Source: Sphingobacteriia bacterium (lineage in GTDB: Bacteria > Bacteroidota > Bacteroidia > Chitinophagales > Chitinophagaceae). Taken from it: 57,856 bases of DNA. The notes beneath the pieces were generated by a model. That model did no database searches. It saw only the letters and a program-made list of their open reading frames with translations, and had not been told where the DNA came from. Shown piece by piece: positions 1 to 7,608 of this stretch. How positions within the stretch are numbered: the first letter of the stretch is position 1; every line of letters begins with the position of its first letter. The stretch is taken from positions 1 to 57,856 of the forward strand of contig RDZY01000021.1 in assembly GCA_004294135.1 (NCBI GenBank), given 5' to 3'. The translations under genes and the position numbers were made by a program.

Positions 1-59
1 TTACGGTAGCCGCAGCCCGTGTTCAGATACTCCTGAATAATCTGGTCTTTGAGTTCCAT
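1..59 (-). CDS. Transposase N-terminus (partial, runs off the window)
   Basis: Reading leftward from the ATG at 57-59, 19 codons begin MELKDQIIQEYL and continue to the window edge. Short helical starts like this are typical of the HTH OrfA of IS3-type transposases. The IS-end-like sequence just upstream (76-94) agrees. Family assignment rests on 19 residues only and is tentative. Confidence 0.45.
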   Translation of the reverse strand, partial: MELKDQIIQEYLNTGCGYR

Positions 60-75
60 TTTTGGTTGATTTGTA

Positions 76-94
76 GACAACCTATTTCAGGACA
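76..94 (-). repeat. Putative terminal inverted repeat of the left-edge IS
   Basis: On the minus strand this reads TGTCCTGAAATAGGTTGTC, 17 bp before the partial transposase start. A very similar 19-mer occurs at 49578-49596, which supports it being an IS end. The target duplication cannot be seen because the other end lies outside the window. Confidence 0.45.
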
Positions 95-173
95 AGACAC
101 ACTGCCGATGATTGCTTCAACGTCAAACCCCAATTGCTCAAAACCTATTGTTGAACTAAACCTTCGGTAGCAT

Positions 174-991
174 TTGGTTAAGATAAGTAACTTTAAGCAA
201 ACAATTAATTATGACAACGAAAAAAAACTACCAGCGGAACCAAGGTACAATAAGTTTCTCAATCGAGCTTGTCGTGAAGTAGCAGGTTTTGAATTATTAC
301 TTCAACGCTTCGAGCGCAACGTTAGTATTCTTGGTCGAAGTGCACGAACCTTTGATAACTATAGTAGGCATATAGCTGCCTTGGCAATTCATTTTGGATG
401 CCTGCCCACTGAACTGGATGAAGATCAGATAAAAGATTATCTCTACGAGTTGCAGCAGCGTAGTAAAACACCTTCACAAACCTATTTTAAACATACCGTT
501 TATGGGTTAAGGTTTTTATTAAAAGGGGAGGGTCTTCCATACGATCATTTGCATTTACCCGCCATAAAAAAAGATACAAAGCTACCAACCGTATTGAGCA
601 AGCAGGAGGTATGGCAGATGCTGCATCATTGTAATTTATTAAAACACAAAATACTGATTGGTTTGCTATACGGTTGTGGTTTACGGTGTATGGAAGTACG
701 TAGTATTCGTTTGCAGGATATGGATTTTGATAGAAAAATATTACACATCAAGCAAAGCAAAGGGCGTAAAGACAGAATAGTTCCATTAAGTGAACACCTA
801 ATTCGTGGATTAAAAAAATACATAGCAGCCGAACATCCGCTAGATTGGTTGTTTAATGGCAATCCCAATGGTAGAGGCATGCCAATATTGAGACTACGAT
901 GGAATACCTGCACCTCTGCCAATTAGATGATCGAAAAATATTTAGTCCGCTTGATACACTCTTTGCCCAATGCGCGCCACATACGAAGTAG
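174..991 (+). pseudogene. IS91-associated tyrosine recombinase, internally deleted
   Basis: The open frame 174-926 encodes an N-terminal SAM-like core-binding domain and the first half of a tyrosine recombinase catalytic domain: YGCGLRCMEVRSIRL carries the first catalytic Arg, and KGRKDRIVPL carries the beta-hairpin Lys. After FNGNPNGRG (about 880) the frame changes. The other frame resumes with ANIETTMEYLHLCQL and runs to a stop at 989-991. That is the normal C-terminus around the nucleophile Tyr. The HxLRH segment that should lie between is missing, so roughly 60-80 codons were deleted with a frameshift and the protein must be inactive. The start is uncertain: TTG at 174 is the first in-frame candidate. 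The gene lies directly upstream of, and overlaps, an IS91-type transposase, a common pairing in Bacteroidota. Confidence 0.8.
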
Positions 992-2073
992 CAGATATGC
1001 TGCATTATTTAGGGAGTAGCATAGAAAGTATTGGACTAAACACATATCAGCTACGTACTTTAAGTGCTATTAAACATTGCCGAACACCTGCACTGGGTGG
1101 GCATGTAGATGTATGTAATGATTGTGGGGTAATAAAGATCAGCTACAACAGTTGCCGCAACAGACACTGTCCTAAATGCCAAGGACACAAGCGCGAAGAG
1201 TGGATACAAAAGCGGGAAGCTGATTTATTGCCTTGCAGTTATTACCATATCGTATTCACACTGCCCGATACACTTAATAGCCTTGCACTGCACCAGCCAT
1301 CTCTGGTGTATCAGCTATTGTTCGAGAGTGTATGGCAAACGCTGGCTCAATTTGGTAAACATGCAGGTGTACACTTGGGTATGATAGCGGTACTGCATAC
1401 TTGGGGACAAAACCTCATGCTACACCCACACTTGCATTGTATTGTACCAGGTGGAGGTGTAGATAATAATGGGAAGTGGCAAAAGTAATTACGCAGCAGT
1501 AAATATTTATTTGCGGTAAAAGCACTCAGTAAGGTATATAGGGCTAAGTATATGGCTTTATTAAGAGCGAATGGTATAAACGATAAGCTGCTGCTCAACA
1601 GCCTATTTGATAAAGATTGGGTAGTATATGCCAAGCGACCCTTTGGTGGGCCCAAGCAAGTGATAGAGTATTTGGGCAGGTATACCCATAAAGTGGCTAT
1701 TAGCAATCATCGCTTACAAAAAGTAGATGAAACAAGTACCCTGTTCAGCTACAAAGATTATAAAAGTAGTGGCATCAAAAAAACAATATCATTGAGTAAC
1801 TCGGAATTTATCCGACGATTTGCTATGCATATTTTACCGCATCGTTTTGTGCGTATTAGGCATTACGGAATCTTAAGCAGTACTTGGAAACGTGGTAAGT
1901 TGCAAGCACTCCAAGCAGGGCTGTTGGTGCAGCGACCAAAAGAAAGTATAAAAACAATGCTGCATAAATGCCCTTGTTGTAAAACGGGTAAGCTCATCAT
2001 CATTGAATCGTTCGGCATACGTGGACCACCTGAAAAATATTTACTGAAAAAACAACTTGCTGCTGCTGTATAA
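970..2073 (+). pseudogene. IS91 family (Y2 HUH) transposase split by an in-frame stop
   Basis: Two pieces in one reading frame (970-1488 and 1489-2073) form a 367-residue transposase interrupted by TAA at 1486-1488. The first piece has the IS91 zinc-binding region (CNDCG then CRNRHCPKCQ), HIVFTLPDTLNSL, and the HUH-type LHPHLHCIVPGGG. The second has YLGRYTHKVAISNHR, the region of the catalytic tyrosine, and a C-terminal HKCPCCKTGKL zinc knuckle. The stop follows GKWQK with no shift in frame, so it is a nonsense mutation and not an indel. IS91 transposases move DNA by rolling circle without target duplication. This copy should be inactive unless the stop is suppressed. Confidence 0.88.
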
Positions 2074-2248
2074 AATAGTGGGTAGGGGGACTTATATGCT
2101 TTACTAAAAAAAAGAGTAGATAAATACGTAATCAGCTGCTGATAAAAATGATTAAAATAAAATCCTATCCAACTCTTTCGTTGGCAAGTAACAAGTTACA
2201 AAACAACAACCCCATAATTAACAATCACCCCAATAATTTACCGGTTCC

Positions 2249-2304
2249 GTTCAACATTAGACTTCATTGTAGGCGCTGCGCACCCAACGAAGTCTTAGTT
2301 ATTG
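2249..2304 (-). other. attC-like imperfect palindrome downstream of higA
   Basis: The inverted arms AGACTTCATTG (2259-2269) and CAACGAAGTCT (2285-2295) surround a GC-rich core. Read on the minus strand, the site ends in GTTGAAC, which fits the integron R' consensus GTTRRRY. The opposite outer box TGCCAAT is separated from its arm by 5 nt, as in classical attC sites, though it ends in T where the consensus has C. It sits just after the higA stop, as expected of a gene-cassette recombination site. A folding and attC covariance-model search is needed to confirm it. Confidence 0.45.
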
Positions 2305-2314
2305 GCAGAAGTGC

Positions 2315-2671
2315 TTAGTAAGCCTGAATTAAAACCTCTGTAGGAATGTTTAATCTGTCATGTATTTGCCTAATCATTTCAAGAGAAAGTTTTCTCTTAC
2401 GATTTAGAATTTCACTTGCTCTACTCTTCAGTCCAACTACATTTGCCAAATCAGTTTGGTTGTAACCAAGTTGTTCCATTCTAAATTTAATAGCTTCCAC
2501 CGGGTCAGGAAAACCAATTGGAAATTTCTCGTTTTCATAATTGTCAATTAACATTCCCAATATTTCTAACTCGTCGCCCTTTTCTGTCCCTTTTTTTGCG
2601 TCAAAGATTAGTTCAAGCCTTTCAAGAGCTTGTTCATAATCTTTTTTTGTCTTAATTGGCTTGATATTCAT
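2315..2671 (-). CDS. higA: HigA-type antitoxin (XRE HTH)
   Basis: This 118-residue protein has an N-terminal acidic region of about 60 residues and a C-terminal XRE helix-turn-helix (residues about 65-115, with RMEQLGYNQTDLANVVGLKS and RASEILNRKRKLS). The order toxin then antitoxin, and a gap of one base, are typical of higBA. HigA neutralizes the HigB ribosome-dependent mRNA interferase and represses the operon. It begins with ATG at 2669-2671. The perfect inverted repeat upstream of higB (3008-3028) is a likely binding site. Family assignment is firm; activity is inferred. Confidence 0.9.
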   Translation of the reverse strand: MNIKPIKTKKDYEQALERLELIFDAKKGTEKGDELEILGMLIDNYENEKFPIGFPDPVEAIKFRMEQLGYNQTDLANVVGLKSRASEILNRKRKLSLEMIRQIHDRLNIPTEVLIQAY

Positions 2672-2672
2672 T

Positions 2673-2966
2673 TTAAATTATTTTAGCATTTATTTTATCA
2701 TACTCTGCATGTGTTCCAATAAATCGAATCCAAATCATTTGGTAGTCGTAACTGATTTTCACGATTAGTCTGTAATGATTGCCTTTGATATTAAAAACAA
2801 CTCTATTGTCGACCAAAAAACTTGCACTCGGGTACTCAATTTTAATTTTAGTTGGCCCTGTCCATTCTGCTTTTGATGTTTCTTGATACCAAGCCTTTAG
2901 CTGTTGTTCACTGTCTGGATGTGCCTCCCAAAAATCTCGTAAAATTTTCTTTGCAATAATTCTCAA
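2673..2966 (-). CDS. higB: HigB-type toxin (RelE superfamily mRNA interferase)
   Basis: This 97-residue protein of the HigB/RelE fold starts with MRIIAKKILRDFWEAHPDSE, continues with NRVVFNIKGNHYRLIVKISY and ends with IRFIGTHAEYDKI. These blocks are characteristic of HigB toxins that cleave mRNA on the ribosome. The only suitable start is TTG at 2964-2966; the ATG at 2971-2973 is out of frame. A start as weak as TTG may keep toxin below antitoxin. It is followed one base later by higA. A TAGCTTTG promoter box lies at 2983-2990. Confidence 0.88.
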   Translation of the reverse strand: MRIIAKKILRDFWEAHPDSEQQLKAWYQETSKAEWTGPTKIKIEYPSASFLVDNRVVFNIKGNHYRLIVKISYDYQMIWIRFIGTHAEYDKINAKII

Positions 2967-2982
2967 CTTTCATGCGTTTTGT

Positions 2983-2990
2983 CAAAGCTA
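2983..2990 (-). promoter_or_regulatory. higBA promoter, -7 box TAGCTTTG
   Basis: On the minus strand this is an exact match to the Bacteroidota -7 consensus TAnnTTTG, 17 bp before the higB TTG start. Transcription would begin about 2976-2980, giving a leader of about ten bases. Confidence 0.55.
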
Positions 2991-3007
2991 AGGAAAGTTC
3001 CCGATAT

Positions 3008-3028
3008 GGGATAATTTATTTTTATCCC
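3008..3028. promoter_or_regulatory. Inverted-repeat operator for HigA
   Basis: GGGATAA (3008-3014) and TTATCCC (3022-3028) form a perfect 7-bp inverted repeat with a 7-bp spacer. It lies about 20 bp upstream of the -7 box, so it covers the -33 region. This is where an autorepressor would block RNA polymerase. Confidence 0.5.
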
Positions 3029-3258
3029 TTATGAAGTGTAGTGTGATTATGGTAGCATTTCTGCCAACACTTGGCTTATCTAATATTCTTCTACTAAACG
3101 AGGCCATTTAGTATTCGTAAATATTGTATTGTTTAGCTATTGCAATTGCACTCTTACATTCGCCAACTTGGCTTCAGGCGTATTGAGGTTTATTGGATTT
3201 TCATACCCTTGATTTAGCTGCTAATAAAAATCCAATTATTTTTCAATAAATTCATCAT

Positions 3259-4308
3259 GTGAAAAAAACAAATACCCTTTCATCTGCCCGCATTCGCCAG
3301 CAATTGAAATACGATTTAATTGGCAAAGATTCTTACCGTGGCATCACTTTAAGTTATGCTTATTTGGCTAACCAGACTGGTCACTTCGCCCTCGCTTTTG
3401 CGCCTGCAGCCGGCTTGTTCATCATCTTAAAAAACTATACTGCACTTGCCGATCCAGGATTATGGTCGGGCCTTATCTCTACCCTGCTTTGGGTGGGTTT
3501 TGAACTTTACAATATTACGGTGCAATTAAAAGAAGCTAGGCAAGCCAATCAATCCTATATTTTTAAACCCGACTATAAAAATATTATTGCTGATACTTTA
3601 ATTGACATGGGCTATTTTGCCTTTGGTGGCTTAACATTTGTGGCAGGTAGTACTGCGTTGTATAACGACTGGTTTTTTATATTACCCATCGTTCTATTAT
3701 TTTTTTTATTGTATATCAGCCGCTCTTGGTATATCACTAAAATTTGTCAGCAAACTGCTTATTATCCTTATCAGTTAAGACTTAGTCAGTGGAAGCACGC
3801 TATTAGTGAATCTGATAAAAAAATAGTTGGACAGTATTTTTCAGCAGAAAAAAAAGGGCAGCATATATTCTTGTTTGGGCCTCAACAAAGTGGTAAAACA
3901 GGATTAGCTGTTGCATTAACAAATGAATTTTCTATTCAACGAAAAAAATGTTTGTACCTCACTGGAACTAAACTTTTAGCTCAGTTATACGATACAGATG
4001 CAGCTATTTTTGCAGAAGATGAATTTGCTTTGTGTACTTGGCGAACAGCGGATTACTTGGTTATAGATGATATTAATCCCGGTGATCCTATTTGGGATGA
4101 AACCATTACTGCGGGTTTATTTTTAAACCATTTAAACGCTCGACCAGAAAATGCTCTGGCATTGTGGGATAAAAATATTATTTGGGTATTGGGTAATATT
4201 AATAAAACTGACTTAAAAAAAGACTGGATTCAACTGTTGGAATCTATAAATATTCAACAAGAAAATATTCATACAATTCAACTAGGCATAGCTATTAGGG
4301 TAAAATAA
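3259..4308 (+). CDS. Membrane-anchored P-loop ATPase, function unknown
   Basis: This 349-residue protein of unrecognized family has about four hydrophobic segments in the N-terminal half (about 42-58, 68-86, 118-135, 138-155). A soluble P-loop domain follows, with Walker A GPQQSGKT at 207-214 and Walker B YLVIDDI at about 266-272. The layout (membrane anchor, then a small ATPase resembling DnaC/ORC-type loaders) suggests a membrane-bound NTPase, but no substrate can be named. Its start is GTG at 3259, inside an ATGTGA string whose ATG is immediately stopped. Its last 14 bases overlap the convergent PAS-LuxR gene. The flanking regulator may be unrelated. Confidence 0.75.
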   Translation: MKKTNTLSSARIRQQLKYDLIGKDSYRGITLSYAYLANQTGHFALAFAPAAGLFIILKNYTALADPGLWSGLISTLLWVGFELYNITVQLKEARQANQSYIFKPDYKNIIADTLIDMGYFAFGGLTFVAGSTALYNDWFFILPIVLLFFLLYISRSWYITKICQQTAYYPYQLRLSQWKHAISESDKKIVGQYFSAEKKGQHIFLFGPQQSGKTGLAVALTNEFSIQRKKCLYLTGTKLLAQLYDTDAAIFAEDEFALCTWRTADYLVIDDINPGDPIWDETITAGLFLNHLNARPENALALWDKNIIWVLGNINKTDLKKDWIQLLESINIQQENIHTIQLGIAIRVK

Positions 4309-5032
4309 AATTTTCATAAGCAAAGCTAATCAGTTGCGGGAGACTATTTACTTCAAATTTTTTGTACATAGGTCGAATGCGTTTCTCAACTGCCGATAAA
4401 GTTACACCATGTTTCTCAGCAATTTCTTTAAATGAAAGACCACTAGCAATAAATGAAATCGTTTCTTTTTCTTTTTCTGAAATAGCGATATGTTTAAACA
4501 ATGCTTTATTCAATGCCTCTTCAAATTCCTCTCTATCTGGCCCATGAGAAGCATACCGAATTACTTTACCAAATCTCAATCCTTTGTTAATTTGAAATCT
4601 TCCAATAGCTTCTTTAACGCTCCCATTGCTTTCTATGCTGTACACACCTAGTTTTACCATCATGGGTACAAAGCTGCCATTTTTATGGATTTTATTAATC
4701 TCCATGGTAATATAATATTCAAGCAATTGATGGTTTCTGCTTAAGATAAATTTTACCGCATTGTCGTTCAAATCATAGGCGAATGGTGCGTGTAAAGGAT
4801 CAGTTTGCATAACTATGGTCTGCAAGTCAATATATTGGTCTTCATAGCCCAAGGTTTCTTCCCAGCCAGCCGCATAAATCAGTCTATTTTCTTGAAAAGA
4901 ATAAATATAAACGGCCTCTTCTGGAAAGCGATTGATTGTTTTACTGAAATTTAAATACTCATCACTTTCAATATCTATGGGGACTGTGGTGATTAATTTT
5001 GGGGTTGAATACTCATTTTGTTTATCTTTCAT
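4295..5032 (-). CDS. PAS domain LuxR-type transcriptional regulator
   Basis: This 245-residue protein has a PAS-like sensor domain at about residues 38-150 (AVYIYSFQENRLIYAAGWEE at its start) and a LuxR/FixJ helix-turn-helix at about 184-240 (SEKEKETISFIASGLSFKEI, then TLSAVEKRIRPMYKKF). It lacks a phospho-acceptor domain, so it probably senses a small ligand or protein partner directly. An 18-bp perfect palindrome lies 31-48 bp upstream of its ATG, and nearly the same palindrome precedes another LuxR-type regulator at 51533, which suggests autoregulation or a common regulator. The 3' end overlaps the convergent P-loop gene. Confidence 0.8.
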   Translation of the reverse strand: MKDKQNEYSTPKLITTVPIDIESDEYLNFSKTINRFPEEAVYIYSFQENRLIYAAGWEETLGYEDQYIDLQTIVMQTDPLHAPFAYDLNDNAVKFILSRNHQLLEYYITMEINKIHKNGSFVPMMVKLGVYSIESNGSVKEAIGRFQINKGLRFGKVIRYASHGPDREEFEEALNKALFKHIAISEKEKETISFIASGLSFKEIAEKHGVTLSAVEKRIRPMYKKFEVNSLPQLISFAYENFILP

Positions 5033-5062
5033 TGCAAAAACAGGTAATAATATTAAACACGT

Positions 5063-5080
5063 ACTGCGTAAACACGCAGT
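5063..5080. promoter_or_regulatory. Perfect palindrome, candidate LuxR operator
   Basis: ACTGCGTAAACACGCAGT is made of 7-bp perfect arms around AAAC. Outer sequences (TTAAACAC on the left, GTGTTATTA on the right) extend the symmetry. It lies between the PAS-LuxR gene and a possible divergent small RNA, and recurs with one change at 51584-51601. Confidence 0.6.
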
Positions 5081-5149
5081 TGACTGGTGTTATTATTAAA
5101 GTTAGTTTTGATTTTTATAAAAAACGAATAAATAGTATAATATTTTATA

Positions 5150-5266
5150 ATTGATTATTCTGTTTTAAAATCCAATATACAGAAAACCAAGTCCTAGACT
5201 AACTATATAACTATTGGGGGATAGTTATTCATTGGGTCGTATTTCGCAAGAAGTACGGCCTTTTTT
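5150..5266 (+). ncRNA. Candidate small RNA divergent from the PAS-LuxR gene
   Basis: No protein is encoded on the plus strand here, yet a strong plus-strand terminator ends at 5266. Upstream are a TTTTG and AT-rich TAGTATAAT stretch that could serve as promoter (about 5107-5145), and a hairpin AACTAT/ATAGTT with a TGGGGG loop at about 5211-5228. The exposed G-rich loop could pair with C-rich targets. The 5' end is a guess. It could also be an attenuator remnant or part of the minus-strand 3' UTR. Confidence 0.35.
5235..5266 (+). terminator. Intrinsic terminator, plus strand
   Basis: Stem 5235-5260 pairs GGTCGTATTTC with GAAGTACGGCC (11 bp, two G-T wobbles) across a GCAA tetraloop and is followed by six T. 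The T-tract lies only on the plus-strand side, so the hairpin is oriented to stop plus-strand transcription although no plus-strand gene precedes it. Confidence 0.7.
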
Positions 5267-6344
5267 ATACCCTATAACAAATGGCATTGATATTCATGCC
5301 AGCTCCTACAGAAGCAAACATCACTATATCTCCTGGTAAAACTTCGTGACCTGCTATCATACCTCGCATAACCAGATCGTATAATGTTGGAATAGTAGCT
5401 ACCGAACTATTGCCCAACTTGTGAATGCTCATGGGCATTATATGCCCTGGAATATCTTTAATACCGTATAGTTTAAACAGTGCTTTAATAAAACCCTCGT
5501 CCATTTTTTCATTTGCTTGGTGGAGAAAGAATTTTTTCACAGCTGATACATGTATCCCACTATGATCTAGACATGCTTTCATGGCTAGAGGCACGTTTTT
5601 AAGTGCATATTCATATACTTTCCTTCCTTTCATTTTAATAAAACGAATGGAGGGATCAGAATTGGGTGAGTATGATTTACCCATTGAGATGTATTTAAGT
5701 TCATCGGTACAGTGACTTTGCATGCTCGAAGCAATAATGCCGCTGCTGTTTTCATCTCCCATTATTGCCTCAATTACAGTGGCACCTGCGCCGTCGCTAA
5801 AAATCATACTGTCGCGGTCGTACTGATCAATCACCCTGCTTAGGGTTTCAGTACCAATAACCAATATTTTTTTTGCCAGTCCCGCTTTAATAAATGCATC
5901 TGCTTGCGTGAGGGCTAGGATCCATCCAGGGCAACCAAATAGCACATCGTATGCTACACAATTTGGATTTATGATACCCAATTTATGCTTAATATGAGAA
6001 CCAACAGAAGGAACTGCATCTGATTGAATGGTATGCTTGCGAACATTGCCAAAATTCTGCGCAACAATAATCTGGTCAAGGGTTTCAGGATCAATACCCG
6101 AGTTAATAATTGCATTTTTAGCAGCAATAGCACCCATATCTGCAGCAGTTAATTCATCACTGGCATAACGACGTTCTTCAATACCTGTTATGTCTTTAAA
6201 TTTCTCTATAATTTCAGCCGATGGAGTAGCAATTGGCGCTTCATTTTCTGTATAAAATACCTGTGTTGTAAAATCTTTATTGATTTTAATTTGCGTAGGA
6301 ATATAACTTCCCGATCCGGTGATGACTGTTCTGATTGATTGCAT
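5265..6344 (-). CDS. 3-oxoacyl-ACP synthase III family enzyme (FabH-like)
   Basis: This 359-residue thiolase-fold enzyme has the KAS III catalytic triad: Cys138 in DVLFGCPGW, His275 in FFLHQANEKM, and Asn312 in HKLGNSSVATIP. FabH-type enzymes condense an acyl-CoA with malonyl-ACP to start a fatty acid chain. This protein is longer than housekeeping FabH (about 320) and has a divergent substrate-pocket region. It may therefore be the second FabH-like paralogue common in Bacteroidota, acting in a specialized lipid or polyketide pathway. It stands alone on the minus strand, with a terminator separating it from manC upstream. The true acyl substrate is not deducible. Confidence 0.85.
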   Translation of the reverse strand: MQSIRTVITGSGSYIPTQIKINKDFTTQVFYTENEAPIATPSAEIIEKFKDITGIEERRYASDELTAADMGAIAAKNAIINSGIDPETLDQIIVAQNFGNVRKHTIQSDAVPSVGSHIKHKLGIINPNCVAYDVLFGCPGWILALTQADAFIKAGLAKKILVIGTETLSRVIDQYDRDSMIFSDGAGATVIEAIMGDENSSGIIASSMQSHCTDELKYISMGKSYSPNSDPSIRFIKMKGRKVYEYALKNVPLAMKACLDHSGIHVSAVKKFFLHQANEKMDEGFIKALFKLYGIKDIPGHIMPMSIHKLGNSSVATIPTLYDLVMRGMIAGHEVLPGDIVMFASVGAGMNINAICYRV

Positions 6345-6381
6345 CCTATCCTATTTGGCTCTCTCAAAAGTAGGTAAAATT

Positions 6382-6408
6382 AAAAGGGATTGCATTGCAA
6401 TCCCTTTT
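6382..6408. terminator. Bidirectional terminator after manC
   Basis: AAAAGGGATTGCA and TGCAATCCCTTTT form a near-perfect palindrome separated by a single base. On the minus strand AATTTT follows the stem, so it ends the kdsD-manC transcript. It lies between manC and the FabH-like gene, which therefore needs its own promoter. Confidence 0.75.
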
Positions 6409-6442
6409 AATTTTGTATTGAACCAATTATTCGTACAATAGC

Positions 6443-7525
6443 TTATAGGTATTGATCGCCTTTATTGCGTTTTACTTCTGCAACATATTCTTTAATGGCT
6501 TGTTCTTTTTCTTTTTTACAGATCAATAAAACGTCTTTTGTATCTACTACAATAAAATCATCCATTCCCTGTAATACCACAAGTTTATCATGCGAAGCCG
6601 ATACCATGCATTTGGTGGCATCAATTACAATTACATTATCAGACGTAACGGCATTTCCGAGGTAATCTTTTTCTAGGTTATCATAAGCACTGTTCCAAGT
6701 ACCTAAATCGCTCCAGCCAAAAGAAGAAGGGATTACATATACATTATCTGCTTTCTCCATAATGGCAAAATCAATAGACACATTGGTACAGAGTGGATAA
6801 ATTCTATTAATTGCTTCCTTTTCGGTAGGGGTATTGAAATGCGCTTTCTCAGCGTCAAAAAGTTCATACATTTCAGGCTGAAATTCTTCAAATGCCTTCA
6901 TTACATTTTTTACCTGCCAAACGAATATACCAGCATTCCATAAAAAATCGCCACTGGCTAAAAAAGTCTTTGCCAGCTCCAGATTTGGCTTTTCAGTAAA
7001 GGTTTTAACCTGATAAATGCCATCAGCCACTTGCATGGGCTCATGCTGAATATAACCATAACCAGTATTTGGATGCGTGGGTTTAATGCCGAGGGTAACA
7101 AGCGACTTAATATGGGCTACAAAGTCCAGCGCCTGATTGGTAATTTTTCTAAAATTTTCATTATCCAAAATCATATGATCACTTGGAGCCACAATTAAGG
7201 AAGCTTCTGGATCTTTCTGTAACAATTTATAAGAAATATATGCCACACAAGGTGCTGTATTTTTTCTGCTCGGTTCGGCCAGAATATTAGCAGGATTTAA
7301 TTCTGGTAATTGTTCTTTTACAATCTCTACGTATTCATCAGAAGTTACAATATAAATATTCTCATTGGGAATAAATGCTGCATAACGCTCATAGGTCCAA
7401 CGTATCAGGGATTTTCCTGTATTCAATATATCCAAAAACTGTTTGGGATATGAGGCGCGGCTTTTAGGCCAAAAACGGCTTCCGATTCCGCCAGCCATAA
7501 TGGCAACGTAGTGGTGTTGATTCAT
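6443..7525 (-). CDS. manC: Mannose-1-phosphate guanylyltransferase
   Basis: This 360-residue nucleotidyltransferase makes GDP-mannose from mannose-1-phosphate and GTP for glycan and lipopolysaccharide synthesis. The N-terminal signature IMAGGIGSRFWPKSR is the nucleotide-binding loop, followed by SYPKQF. VAPSDHMI carries the metal-binding region, and FTEKPNLELA with DFLWNAGIFVW are the sugar-binding blocks. It has only the guanylyltransferase domain and lacks the phosphomannose isomerase domain of bifunctional homologues. It lies 83 bp downstream of kdsD on the same strand, which fits a small surface-glycan precursor operon ended by the hairpin at 6382-6408. Confidence 0.92.
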   Translation of the reverse strand: MNQHHYVAIMAGGIGSRFWPKSRASYPKQFLDILNTGKSLIRWTYERYAAFIPNENIYIVTSDEYVEIVKEQLPELNPANILAEPSRKNTAPCVAYISYKLLQKDPEASLIVAPSDHMILDNENFRKITNQALDFVAHIKSLVTLGIKPTHPNTGYGYIQHEPMQVADGIYQVKTFTEKPNLELAKTFLASGDFLWNAGIFVWQVKNVMKAFEEFQPEMYELFDAEKAHFNTPTEKEAINRIYPLCTNVSIDFAIMEKADNVYVIPSSFGWSDLGTWNSAYDNLEKDYLGNAVTSDNVIVIDATKCMVSASHDKLVVLQGMDDFIVVDTKDVLLICKKEKEQAIKEYVAEVKRNKGDQYL

Positions 7526-7608
7526 CGTTAGAATAGTTTTTACAGGTTGATAATGAACTTATAGAGTATAGGTTCTAAAACGAGTTTCAAGTAAACTTAT
7601 TGCTTTAA

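Larger units (their letters stand above)
174..2188 (+). mobile_element. Decayed IS91-like element (integrase plus transposase)
   Basis: The deleted integrase and nonsense-mutated transposase form one element. At 2169-2184 is a small hairpin (CCAAC, loop, GTTGG) followed by CAAG at 2185-2188. IS91 elements have a hairpin near one terminus and insert next to CAAG or GAAC, so this is a candidate element end. The left boundary is not resolved. Confidence 0.6.
2255..3069 (-). mobile_element. Possible integron gene cassette carrying higBA
   Basis: The minus-strand sequence beginning at 3069 (TGTTGGCAGAAATGCT, 3069-3054) is the near-perfect complement (14 of 16) of 2300-2315, which lies at the outer box of the attC-like palindrome. 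In a circular integron cassette the outer box of attC pairs with the first bases of the same cassette, so this relationship is the one predicted. The cassette would contain higB, higA and its own promoter. No integrase gene is present in the window. Confidence 0.4.

Noticed and set aside
5235..5266. Terminator of the KAS III-like gene
   Set aside because: The hairpin does directly follow that gene's stop on the minus strand, but the T-tract is on the plus-strand side only, so its orientation fits plus-strand termination.
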